DNA from: Candidatus Heimdallarchaeota archaeon
Lineage (GTDB): Archaea > Asgardarchaeota > Heimdallarchaeia > Heimdallarchaeales > Heimdallarchaeaceae
Reading direction: 5' to 3'
Length of the DNA: 64,000 nucleotides
NCBI GenBank assembly: GCA_030603365.1
Contig: JAUVXV010000009.1
Coordinates: forward strand, 80,568 to 144,567
The notes beneath the pieces were generated by a model. That model was not told the origin of the DNA. It made no database searches and saw nothing but the letters and a program-made list of their open reading frames with translations. A program made the translations under genes and the position numbers. Shown here piece after piece: positions 8,170 to 15,984 of the stretch; within the stretch, counting starts at the first letter, position 1; each line of letters starts with the position of its first letter.

Positions 8170-9207
8170 AAATCTTTTACGAAAGACTAAAACTAAACTA
8201 GTAAGTGTTAGTATAGTAGCAGCTGATATGATTAGTAAATTGTTATCTCCTAAGAAGGAAGTATTAATCTGAAGTAGGTTAGATACACCAATTTTAGGAT
8301 CATGAATGATTTCTGTACCTCTTGGATAGTTTAGATACATTTTGTTCTCTTCCAAAACCATTTCTAAAGGAGTAACTTTAACATCTACTTCTACACCATC
8401 GACCATTGCTGTTTCAATCCAAGAGAAGAATCCAGCATATTGCTCTAAACTAATTTCTATTTCCAGTTCATCTTCTGCATGGCCATATTCTTCATCTTCA
8501 GTCTCATCATCTTCCTCATAATCGACTTCTTGTTCTGATTCAAATTGAACTTTAAGTGCTAGTTGAGTATCAAGTTCAGTATAATTGAAGTTATGAATCC
8601 CCACATCTACCTTCACTTGCGTTGGAGCTACTATAACACCTTCAATATCAGCAAATTCACCTGTGGCATAAAGAGTAGCAGTAAATACTTTATCTGTAGT
8701 TTCAACAAACAGAACATGTACTGTTGCATTGTTTATTATTTCGACTGTATATTGAATGGGTTTGAAATCATCTAGTTTTAACACTTGAATTACCTCGTCT
8801 GAATCATTATAGATTCCATCTGCATTGAGATCTCTAAATTCAACAATTTCTCTGATTTTAACTTGAAATTCTATCTCTGTTTCAACTGTGTCGTTGTCTT
8901 CCTCAAATTCTAATTCAAGTATTAGACCATCAGACCCAACTTTAACCTGAACTTGGAATTCATTTTCTATTCCATTATTTTGTATCGAAGATTCTATCTG
9001 TACTTCATAATCAGAATATTCAACATGAACTTCTCGTTCGTTTTCATCTTCTATTCCATCTTCTATTCCATCATCATCTTCATCATCACCATCACTGTCT
9101 GCTAAAGCAGGCATGTACATGAAAGATGAGATGACTAATATTGCTACTAAACCACTCAAAAGCAGTTTTTGTTTGTATTTCAGTTGTGCTTTCATTGTTT
9201 TGAACAC
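8161..9207 (-). CDS. Acidic surface protein with N-terminal signal and C-terminal membrane anchor (copy 2)
   Basis: The 348-residue paralog of the 6953-8020 product has the same order: signal segment (about residues 14-36), Asp/Glu-rich region (GDDEDDDGIEDGIEDENERE), beta-rich acidic ectodomain, and a C-terminal membrane helix (NNLLIISAATILTLTSLVLVF) with a basic tail RKRFKR. Differences are concentrated just before the anchor, where copy 1 has about 16 extra residues. The tandem arrangement points to local duplication. It has an upstream inverted repeat and TTCTGTAG copies (9265-9316) and a 3' hairpin terminator. Function is unknown; a cell-surface or envelope role is inferred from the two membrane-directing ends. 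Confidence 0.75.
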   Translation of the reverse strand: MFKTMKAQLKYKQKLLLSGLVAILVISSFMYMPALADSDGDDEDDDGIEDGIEDENEREVHVEYSDYEVQIESSIQNNGIENEFQVQVKVGSDGLILELEFEEDNDTVETEIEFQVKIREIVEFRDLNADGIYNDSDEVIQVLKLDDFKPIQYTVEIINNATVHVLFVETTDKVFTATLYATGEFADIEGVIVAPTQVKVDVGIHNFNYTELDTQLALKVQFESEQEVDYEEDDETEDEEYGHAEDELEIEISLEQYAGFFSWIETAMVDGVEVDVKVTPLEMVLEENKMYLNYPRGTEIIHDPKIGVSNLLQINTSFLGDNNLLIISAATILTLTSLVLVFRKRFKR

Positions 9208-9264
9208 CTTTTTTCTTGTGGCTTAAATTGCTGAAACGCTCAATAAATAGATTAACTTATTCCG

Positions 9265-9316
9265 AATTGTAGTTCGGGCTACAAAATGAGGTATATTTAA
9301 CTACACTTTTCTGTAG
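9265..9316. promoter_or_regulatory. TTGTAG inverted repeat plus TTCTGTAG element
   Basis: A perfect 6-bp inverted repeat, TTGTAG-TTCGGG-CTACAA (9267-9284), lies 60-77 bases before the start at 9207. A further TTCTGTAG at 9309-9316 is 44 bases (twice 22) from the related AATTGTAG at 9265-9272. The phasing matches the 22-bp spacing before the paralog. Confidence 0.5.
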
Positions 9317-9357
9317 GAACAAAGTTTTACAATCTCTAACTAATTTTCTTAATATGT

Positions 9358-10191
9358 TTACAAAAGAATGAAAATGAGGGTGAAAATTTGAGCATAACTT
9401 ACAATCATAGCAATAAGTGCAGATTTCTCAACTGAAAGCTCTTTTATTTCTCCAACTGCAGTAATTATAATCAAGAAACTCCAGATTTGAAAAACTCCAT
9501 GAAGAATTAGAAGCACTATTGATGGCACAACTATTGCTGTTCCACTAGCCCAACCTATGATGCCAACAATCACTGTAAATAGAAATGAAGGTAAGAAAAT
9601 TAGATTTGTTACGTTGATCAATGGAAATGTATTCTTATTTTTCTTGAAAGCGAATCTACTTAGAATTTCTGTGAAACCTGCGATAAATATCCAACTTCCA
9701 AGAAGACTGATATAACCAAGCCACAGAGGAACTTCATAGGAGATAACGAAGTTTCCAACAATAAGTATTTTACTTCCCCATCCAATGAACACACTTATTC
9801 CTGCTAGAATAACAAATTCAATTAATGCATGAACAGGATTTTTTGCAAAGAATCTAATCAATGGAGCTAGACTAAATTTCCATATGCTGAATACTTTAGG
9901 TTTTTCAGTTTCTTCAAAAACCTCATATTCTGGTTTTTCCTTGCCCTTGAGGATATTTAGAGCTTTTACGCCATCTTCTGATAAGAAATACTTCTTATTA
10001 TCCCCTTGATATACGAACTGTTTCATCTGACGAAGATGATGATAAAGAGGACCAGATTTAAGCTCGAAAGTTTCTGTAAGGTCAGTATATGTCGCTCCCC
10101 CTATTTCTTCAATGAACTCAAGAATCCTTCTCCTAATTGGATTAGAAAGAGCAGTAAACAATGCTTCTTCAATTTTAGAATCTTGAGACAT
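9358..10191 (-). CDS. Membrane-bound ArsR-type HTH transcription regulator
   Basis: Residues 1-85 form a winged helix of the ArsR/HTH_20 type (ALSNPIRRRILEFI, then GPLYHHLRQMKQ as recognition helix and a wing ending FLSEDG). The remaining residues form about five membrane segments. One-component, membrane-tethered HTH proteins of this kind are common in archaea and are thought to sense the membrane or envelope. ATG 10191 (MSQDSKIEE) is preferred; GTG 10203 would add four residues. It lies upstream of, and on the same strand as, the two acidic surface genes, and the TTTTGTAG before it resembles elements before both, so control of those genes and itself is inferred. Confidence 0.75.
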   Translation of the reverse strand: MSQDSKIEEALFTALSNPIRRRILEFIEEIGGATYTDLTETFELKSGPLYHHLRQMKQFVYQGDNKKYFLSEDGVKALNILKGKEKPEYEVFEETEKPKVFSIWKFSLAPLIRFFAKNPVHALIEFVILAGISVFIGWGSKILIVGNFVISYEVPLWLGYISLLGSWIFIAGFTEILSRFAFKKNKNTFPLINVTNLIFLPSFLFTVIVGIIGWASGTAIVVPSIVLLILHGVFQIWSFLIIITAVGEIKELSVEKSALIAMIVSYAQIFTLIFILL

Positions 10192-10212
10192 ATCTATCAA
10201 CACTATGTAATA

Positions 10213-10220
10213 TTTTGTAG
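10213..10220. promoter_or_regulatory. TTTTGTAG element before the HTH regulator
   Basis: TTTTGTAG at 10213-10220 lies 22-29 bases upstream of ATG 10191 and has the same orientation as the TTCTGTAG repeats before the two surface genes. It could be an autoregulatory half-site. A single short match like this is weak on its own. Confidence 0.3.
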
Positions 10221-10243
10221 TCTCTCATAATATTTAGACTTTT

Positions 10244-13200
10244 TCAATCACCGAAATTGCAGAAAGATAATAGCTCTGTAAGTCCCAATCTTTCTAATTC
10301 TTCTCCTCTAGGACATCCAGTTTCAGGATTATAATTCCTATACTCATACCATTCTTTTAGCTGGATTTGAATATCTGGAGAATTACCTTCTGTTGGACCA
10401 TCTAGTCTTTGTCTCATGACATTGGGTAGAACTTGAAGTTCAGGTTTCCACCCCAGTCTTAGATTAATGATTCGTTTAAGAGCGTAAATTCTATCTCCTA
10501 ATAGAATTAAGTCTTTGGATGTATATGATTTGTTAACTGCCATTCCAAGCAAATCTGCTACTAACGGAGCTGGGGGATTATAAAAAACGCATATGGTCAT
10601 TGCATTATACAATTGCCTATAGCTTTGAAGATTGGCCATTTGTTTTGCTATTCCACTGCTTTCAAATCTACTATCTGGCAAATTATCTATCCCTATTTCA
10701 GGAAAAGTTGCTCCTTGCTGTACAAGGTAAGCATCACCATTATTATGGCATGCTCCTCTTGGACTTGTAAGATACTGAATTGCCCATCCACTAAATGCTC
10801 TTGGGTCATGGAATGGTGCTTCTAATCCAGCAACTTGTGGAGCTATTGCTGTATAAAGGTAATTTTCTGCCAAAACCTTACTACCTTCTGCTAATAAGTT
10901 CCCTATACCTTCACGTTTAGTAATCATATCAAGCAAAGTAAGTAATGTATCTGCGTTCCCAAAACTCAAATCTAGTTCTTCAGGTAATGCTTCAGAAGGG
11001 ATATAATTCTTAGATACAAGATCAAGCAGTACTCCGATAGTTGTACCAGCAGAAATTGTATCCATACCATAATCATTTGCTCTGTAAGTTGCAAATGATA
11101 CAGCTTCTAAATCTCCTATTTTCAGATTTGTCCCAAATGCTCCTAATGTTTCATATTCAGGACCCTTAGTTCGAGGAAGTTTATACTTCCCTTCTGGTAT
11201 TTCGATGATCCTGCCACATCCAATCGGACAACGATAACATGCATATCTTCCTACAAGTATAGTTTCCTTAATAGAAGCTCCAGAAAGATTAGATGCTTCA
11301 TCAAACTTAGATTCAGACCAATTACGTATTGGCAAATCTCCATACATGTCTATTGCAACATCGAGATAACCAGCAGTACCAAGTTCTTTAGTGAGTTCAA
11401 CCATAAAATCTTCTTTTATTGATTCATATGCTTCTCTTGATTTTTCTTTAAACTCTTTAGGTAATAGAAATTCTTTGTTTGATCCTTTTACAACTATTGC
11501 TTTTAGTTTTTTTGATCCCATTACGGCTCCTAGACCAGTTCTTCCAACTGCTCTACCTTCATCATTCATAATAGAAGCATATTTCACAAGATTTTCTCCA
11601 GCTTGACCTATACACGCAATCTTGAATTTTCTGTCTCCAAGTTCATCTAGAATCTTTTCATGAGTAGCAAATGTTCCTAATCCCCAAAGCTCCGATGCAT
11701 CTCTGATTTCTACCTTATCATCTTCAATCAGAAGATAAACAGGCTTATCTGACGCTCCTTCAAGGATTATGCTATCATATCCTGCAAATTTTAATTCAGG
11801 ACCAAAATTTCCTCCTGAGTTTGCTTCACCCCAGAATCCTGTTAATGGTGAACGAGAACAAACTGTAAATCTTCCCGCACAAGAAGTGGGCAAACCTGTC
11901 AGGGGTCCAGTCATAAAGATTAAGATATTTTCAGGTGATAGAGCATCAACATTTCTTGTATTCAAAAATTTGAAATAATAATGTGCACCTAATCCACTTC
12001 CACCTACAAAATCCTTTGCCGCATCCATATCTAGTGGTTCTGTTGAAGATGTGTGATTTGAGAGATTTACCTTAAGTACTAAGTTCCGATAGCCTCCTCT
12101 CACAAAATCAGCCATTTCATAAAACATGGATTCTATTGTTTCATTTGATAATTCTCTTGGATTGACTAAAGATCCTGTGTCATTGAGTGCAAAATCACAG
12201 AGAAGTTCCATATTTTCCTGTAGTTGAGAATAGGTGACTCCAAAATCCTTCAGAGTTGTTTTTAATCCGATATCTGTAATTAATTCTTCTACTTTTAGTA
12301 CTAGTTTTTCTGCTCCTTCTCTCGGTGAATCGAACTCGATTCCGATTGCATGAGCTATCTCTGAATAGTGTTGAGCAGTTTTTTCTTCTTCCAGACAGAA
12401 TTTCATCATGTGAGGTAGAGCAACAGCAATTATCTCTCCATGAGGTATATTTAATATCGCACCTGCTGAATGAGCTAAAGAATGGGTTCCTCCAATTTGA
12501 CTATTCCCAATAGCTATTCCTGCCATAGTAGCAGCATTGTGCATTTTTTCTCTATAATCAAAATTATTTCCCTCTTTCACTACTTTTGGAAGATATTCAA
12601 ATACATGTTTAATAGCTTGAATAGCCATAGCATCCGCAAAGTCATTCTTCCAGTCTATTGTATATGCTTCAATTGCATGGGCTAAAACATCCATCCCTGT
12701 TGAAGCGGTTAAACCTGGTGGAAGTTTGATAGTTAGTGAAGGATCAACAATGTCAATATCAGGAATTAAATCTCTATGAGCTAGACTCAATTTCTGTTTA
12801 GTTTCAGGATCTGTTATAATTATTGCCCAATTTGCATCTGAACCTGTTCCACTTGTCGTGGGGATTGTTATCAATCTAGCTTTATTTCGTAAAGGTAAAG
12901 GATCTTCAGGAAAAACGCTGTCTATACTCATATCAGGATTTTCATAGAATACCCAGATTGATTTCGCACAGTCAATTACTGATCCTCCTCCGATTGCAAC
13001 TATCCAGTCCACTTCTTCCTTCTGAGCTAGATCAGCACCTGCTTTAGCCATTGGTATAGATGGTTCATAATCAACTTGATCAAATATTGTTATCTTGAAT
13101 TCATTTTCTTCTAAAAAACTAATAGCCTTTTGAGGAATACCTAAGTCTAGAAGAACTTTATCAGTTACAATAAGTGCACTTTTACCCTTAATTTCTTTTA

Positions 13201-13258
13201 ATTCATCTAGTGAATCTTCCCCGAAAACTATTTTTCGTGGAGCACAATAAAACCACAT
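10244..13258 (-). CDS. Fused iron-type alcohol dehydrogenase and aldehyde:ferredoxin oxidoreductase
   Basis: One uninterrupted chain of 1004 residues (from ATG 13258; TTG 13264 adds two). Residues 1-385 are a complete group III (iron-dependent) alcohol dehydrogenase: NAD-site GGGS at 90-93 and metal ligands Asp190, His194, His259 and His273. From about 387 (RGGYRNLVLKVNLS) to the end is a full-length tungsten-pterin aldehyde:ferredoxin oxidoreductase with [4Fe-4S] ligands CxxCxxxC at 674, 677 and 681, a fourth Cys at 890 (MTICVF), and GPEYET. Known chemistry implies alcohol to aldehyde with NAD(P)H, then aldehyde to acid with ferredoxin, or the reverse; substrate passage within the chain is inferred. 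GTG 12103 could be a relic AOR start but has no ribosome site. The SCP2 gene is just upstream. Confidence 0.9.
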   Translation of the reverse strand: MWFYCAPRKIVFGEDSLDELKEIKGKSALIVTDKVLLDLGIPQKAISFLEENEFKITIFDQVDYEPSIPMAKAGADLAQKEEVDWIVAIGGGSVIDCAKSIWVFYENPDMSIDSVFPEDPLPLRNKARLITIPTTSGTGSDANWAIIITDPETKQKLSLAHRDLIPDIDIVDPSLTIKLPPGLTASTGMDVLAHAIEAYTIDWKNDFADAMAIQAIKHVFEYLPKVVKEGNNFDYREKMHNAATMAGIAIGNSQIGGTHSLAHSAGAILNIPHGEIIAVALPHMMKFCLEEEKTAQHYSEIAHAIGIEFDSPREGAEKLVLKVEELITDIGLKTTLKDFGVTYSQLQENMELLCDFALNDTGSLVNPRELSNETIESMFYEMADFVRGGYRNLVLKVNLSNHTSSTEPLDMDAAKDFVGGSGLGAHYYFKFLNTRNVDALSPENILIFMTGPLTGLPTSCAGRFTVCSRSPLTGFWGEANSGGNFGPELKFAGYDSIILEGASDKPVYLLIEDDKVEIRDASELWGLGTFATHEKILDELGDRKFKIACIGQAGENLVKYASIMNDEGRAVGRTGLGAVMGSKKLKAIVVKGSNKEFLLPKEFKEKSREAYESIKEDFMVELTKELGTAGYLDVAIDMYGDLPIRNWSESKFDEASNLSGASIKETILVGRYACYRCPIGCGRIIEIPEGKYKLPRTKGPEYETLGAFGTNLKIGDLEAVSFATYRANDYGMDTISAGTTIGVLLDLVSKNYIPSEALPEELDLSFGNADTLLTLLDMITKREGIGNLLAEGSKVLAENYLYTAIAPQVAGLEAPFHDPRAFSGWAIQYLTSPRGACHNNGDAYLVQQGATFPEIGIDNLPDSRFESSGIAKQMANLQSYRQLYNAMTICVFYNPPAPLVADLLGMAVNKSYTSKDLILLGDRIYALKRIINLRLGWKPELQVLPNVMRQRLDGPTEGNSPDIQIQLKEWYEYRNYNPETGCPRGEELERLGLTELLSFCNFGD

Positions 13259-13290
13259 AATCAAATATTAAAAAAGGTAGAATAAAAATG

Positions 13291-13704
13291 TTATAGAAAT
13301 TCTGTTGGAACTTTCTGTGCTGAATTAACCAATTCTTTTGCAGCTTTGGTTGCTCGCATGACTTTTCCTTTGTCACCAACAAGTTTGAATTTTCTAGTAA
13401 GGATTCCTTTGATTGGATCTAATTCTCCATTAATTACTTTCAACCAATTAGAATAGGTACCTTTATACTCAAATTCAGTTTTAGGTCCTTCTTGTCCTTC
13501 CTCAAAATAATCCACACTTCTACAATCGCCATGCCAGAGGTCAAGATAATATGTGTGTTGTTTATCTAGTTTATCATCTGGTTCGATTACAAATAGAAAG
13601 TCACCTTCCCACGTTTTAGCTGCTTCCTTGTAGTCTGGTGAGTTGTTAAGAACTTCCATGAATTTTTCTATCCATTCTCTACTTGGAAATTTTGCTGTCA
13701 TCAT
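13291..13704 (-). CDS. SCP2 sterol-transfer-like lipid-binding protein
   Basis: This small protein (about 137 residues) has the SCP2 pattern: a strand FLFVIEPDD, then YLDLWHGDCR, a central glycine-containing turn, and a C-terminal helix (KAAKELVNSAQKV). SCP2 domains hold acyl chains or other hydrophobic ligands in a tunnel. Start choices are GTG 13710, ATG 13704 and ATG 13701; a GGTG precedes them. It lies 32 bases upstream of the ADH-AOR fusion on the same strand, so a joint role in delivering a hydrophobic aldehyde or alcohol is attractive, but a TATA-like TTTTTATTC in the gap may give the fusion its own promoter. Confidence 0.7.
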   Translation of the reverse strand: MMTAKFPSREWIEKFMEVLNNSPDYKEAAKTWEGDFLFVIEPDDKLDKQHTYYLDLWHGDCRSVDYFEEGQEGPKTEFEYKGTYSNWLKVINGELDPIKGILTRKFKLVGDKGKVMRATKAAKELVNSAQKVPTEFL

Positions 13705-13819
13705 AAACACCGTTCATTTAATGTTATTGCTGTTGCTTCTTAGCTTGTTTTTAAATATTATTTAATGCAAATATAATACTTTAAGAATCATCTAGAAATC
13801 TTGAAGTATTGGATTAGAT

Positions 13820-14152
13820 ATGACTTCTGATATACCTGATTGGATTAAAGAGTGGATACAAAAAGATAGATTAGTGCGAAACAAATTCAAGATAAGTCAC
13901 AAGTATGTGAGTCACCCCAAAAGAATCCAATTCATGAAAGGGGAAAAAGATGACCAAGACAATTGGATTTCTTTCAAGTATATGATTATTTCAACTAAAT
14001 ATGGCAAATATTGGGTAAGGTACACTAACGGATTGTATGAGTGTTCTTGCCCTTTTTTCAAACATCGAGGTATTTGTTCCCATATCTTTGGGGTATGTCA
14101 AGTTACAAATGTCTGGCCTGACAAAGAATTACTTTTTCCTTCGAAAATTTAG
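13820..14152 (+). CDS. SWIM zinc-finger protein
   Basis: The 110-residue product carries a C-terminal SWIM motif, CxCx8CxH (CSCPFFKHRGICSH, about residues 74-87), preceded by the usual YWVRYTNGLYECSC strand pair. SWIM domains bind zinc and mediate DNA or protein contacts, often in SNF2 helicases, transposases and recombination factors; here the domain stands nearly alone with a basic N-terminus. No partner is evident. It is divergent from the SCP2/ADH-AOR genes, and the AT-rich 13711-13819 spacer must hold both promoters. Confidence 0.75.
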   Translation: MTSDIPDWIKEWIQKDRLVRNKFKISHKYVSHPKRIQFMKGEKDDQDNWISFKYMIISTKYGKYWVRYTNGLYECSCPFFKHRGICSHIFGVCQVTNVWPDKELLFPSKI

Positions 14153-14198
14153 ATATGTTGATAAGAGATGAATGTTATACTGTAACTAAGGTGGTTTC

Positions 14199-14978
14199 TT
14201 GGCGCAACTCTTAGGGATTTGCAGTGAAGATGAAATAGAAATAGATTTTGAGTTTAAAGGTTCAGCAGGATATGGCGACAAAAATCCTGATGGTTGGGGA
14301 TATGCCTACTCCAAAAAAGATTATTGGGTAATTGATAAAGAACCTTTTGAGGAAAATCAATTTGACAAAAAGGAATTTTCATTACGCTTTCCTGCAAATT
14401 TTTTCAGTAATTTACTCATTTCTCATATTCGATTTGCTTCAAAAGGAAGAAAGACTCTAGAAAATACTCACCCTTTTACTCAAGAGTTATTTGATAAAAA
14501 ATGGATTTTTGCTCATTCAGGTCATCTCCGAATGTACAGACATGTTCTAGAAAGTTCAGACTATCTCACTCCAAAAGGAGAAACAGATTCAGAAGAAGCA
14601 TTCTGCTCGATTCTTGGAGAAGTAAAATCTTTGGGTCGTTTAGCTGCAGATAAAGAAATTGCTAAACGTGTTGAGAGAACCGCTGTTGAATTAACTAACC
14701 AAGGTGGATTAAATTTCCTTCTTTCCGATAGAGACAAGATGTTTGCGTATTATTCTGGATATAAATCACTTTATTTTGCAGAACTTCGTCCCCCCCATGA
14801 GATTAATATTGTGGGAGAGAATAATCAGCTCTGGTTTACCCTTTTTGTAAAAGACCAAGATGTCCAAATTAGCATTGTTGCTTCTGAACCTGTAATTCCT
14901 GATATTCATTGGAAGGAACTTGATGTTAAAACTCTTTACACTTTTAAAAGTGGCAAAAGGTACAAATTTGTAATGTAG
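14199..14978 (+). CDS. Class II glutamine amidotransferase-like protein lacking the N-terminal cysteine
   Basis: The 259-residue protein matches the YafJ/class II amidotransferase fold: LLGICS near the N-terminus, NPDGWGYAY (about 29-37), SHIRFASKG (about 74-82) and the HSGHLRMYR loop. Family members begin Met-Cys, with Cys as the nucleophile after Met removal; here the second residue is Ala (MAQLLGICS). The start is well fixed: TTG 14199 has AAGGTGG at 14188-14194, and an in-frame stop lies at 14187-14189, so no Cys-first form can be encoded upstream. A Cys at residue 8 is not in the catalytic position of the family. It is probably a non-hydrolysing or redirected homolog. Confidence 0.75.
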   Translation: MAQLLGICSEDEIEIDFEFKGSAGYGDKNPDGWGYAYSKKDYWVIDKEPFEENQFDKKEFSLRFPANFFSNLLISHIRFASKGRKTLENTHPFTQELFDKKWIFAHSGHLRMYRHVLESSDYLTPKGETDSEEAFCSILGEVKSLGRLAADKEIAKRVERTAVELTNQGGLNFLLSDRDKMFAYYSGYKSLYFAELRPPHEINIVGENNQLWFTLFVKDQDVQISIVASEPVIPDIHWKELDVKTLYTFKSGKRYKFVM

Positions 14979-15023
14979 GTTATTACTTATTCTTATTCAA
15001 ACTCAAGTAATTTCTAAAATCCT

Positions 15024-15893
15024 TCATTGCATCAAGAGTTGCATTGCATCTAGATGCTTTCTTAATTCAGTTATCAAATTTGGAGAATGAGTATTTTTGT
15101 TGGTTTGCATATCTAAGTATGTTGAATTCTTAATTAAACTAACAATCTTTCTTGTTTCCTCGATATTGTGCATTTTGTCAAGTTCTGCCCCAAATATGAT
15201 GGTGTTTTGTTCGATTTGCTCATATAGATCGTAATGCTCTCTCATTGAATGCTTTGCAACATTTTTCCATTTTTTCGCATTAGCTTCTTCTAGCAATCTA
15301 AGATATCTCTTAGCATGTTCTTCACTTTCAGATTTCTTAGTTATCAACCAGGAACGGAGAAGTGGTTTGATTATAGTCAGTACAAAAGGAGGTGTGAATG
15401 GAATCATGTATCTAGTACCTTTAGGTAGAGCAATTTTAGATGTTGCTCCTACAAATGCAACAAGAAGAGGATCGAATTTCTTTTTAGCTAATGCGTCAGC
15501 AAGAATCATTGCTCCCCATGATGAAGCCAACGGGATAAGTTTTTGTTCATCTATATTGAGTTGATTGATTACATCTATGATATCTTCAGATACCCTATCC
15601 AGAGTGTTTTTTGTTTTCTTATTCAACACACTTGAGTCTTTTTCTCTTGATTCAAAATACACTATATCAAAGAAATTCATTGCTTCTAGTAGCACGTCAT
15701 CCCAAGAAGGAACTATAGTTGCCCATCCAGGTATAACGAATAAAGTATAACCATTTCTTGTTTTTTCTGGTGCGATTGTATGATAAATGCGAACTATTGT
15801 ATCATCACTCACAGTAAGGAATTTTTCTTCAGCCAACTCTTCATACTTCGCAACTAGTGGTTCGAATTTGAATTTCTTTGTTATCTTTACCAT
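15024..15893 (-). CDS. Alpha/beta hydrolase
   Basis: A core beta strand with oxyanion region (TLFVIPGWATIVPSW) is followed by the nucleophile elbow LASSWGAM, a Gly-poor form of GxSxG (S-x-S-W-G), a helical lid, and a late strand FGAELDKMHN that could supply the acid. Substrate is unknown. ATG 15893 (MVKITKKF) is preferred over ATG 15986, because a TATA-like ATTTAAAT at about 15914-15921 lies 25 bases before it, and the longer form would overlap the divergent DegV gene. The protein is then about 289 residues. Confidence 0.7.
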   Translation of the reverse strand: MVKITKKFKFEPLVAKYEELAEEKFLTVSDDTIVRIYHTIAPEKTRNGYTLFVIPGWATIVPSWDDVLLEAMNFFDIVYFESREKDSSVLNKKTKNTLDRVSEDIIDVINQLNIDEQKLIPLASSWGAMILADALAKKKFDPLLVAFVGATSKIALPKGTRYMIPFTPPFVLTIIKPLLRSWLITKKSESEEHAKRYLRLLEEANAKKWKNVAKHSMREHYDLYEQIEQNTIIFGAELDKMHNIEETRKIVSLIKNSTYLDMQTNKNTHSPNLITELRKHLDAMQLLMQ

Positions 15894-15910
15894 TATTTTT
15901 GGAATTTCAA

Positions 15911-15925
15911 GGTTATTTAAATACC
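15911..15925 (-). promoter_or_regulatory. TATA box for the alpha/beta hydrolase
   Basis: GGTTATTTAAATACC (15911-15925), with a self-complementary ATTTAAAT core, lies about 25 bases from ATG 15893 on the minus strand, the spacing of a leaderless archaeal promoter. Confidence 0.5.
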
Positions 15926-15953
15926 TAATTAAGTGACTACAATCAGACCAATT

Positions 15954-15963
15954 CTTTTTATAC
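15954..15963 (+). promoter_or_regulatory. TATA box for the DegV gene
   Basis: CTTTTTATAC (about 15955-15963) is centred 26 bases upstream of ATG 15985. It rules out TTG 15967 as the start, since that codon lies only a few bases from the box. Confidence 0.5.
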
Positions 15964-15984
15964 AAGTTGAAATCTGACAAAAAC

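Noticed and set aside
7397..8775. Plus-strand ORFs antisense to the two acidic surface genes
   Set aside because: Their Ile/Cys/Ser/His-rich composition is what the reverse complement of an Asp/Glu-rich gene gives; no start signals are present.
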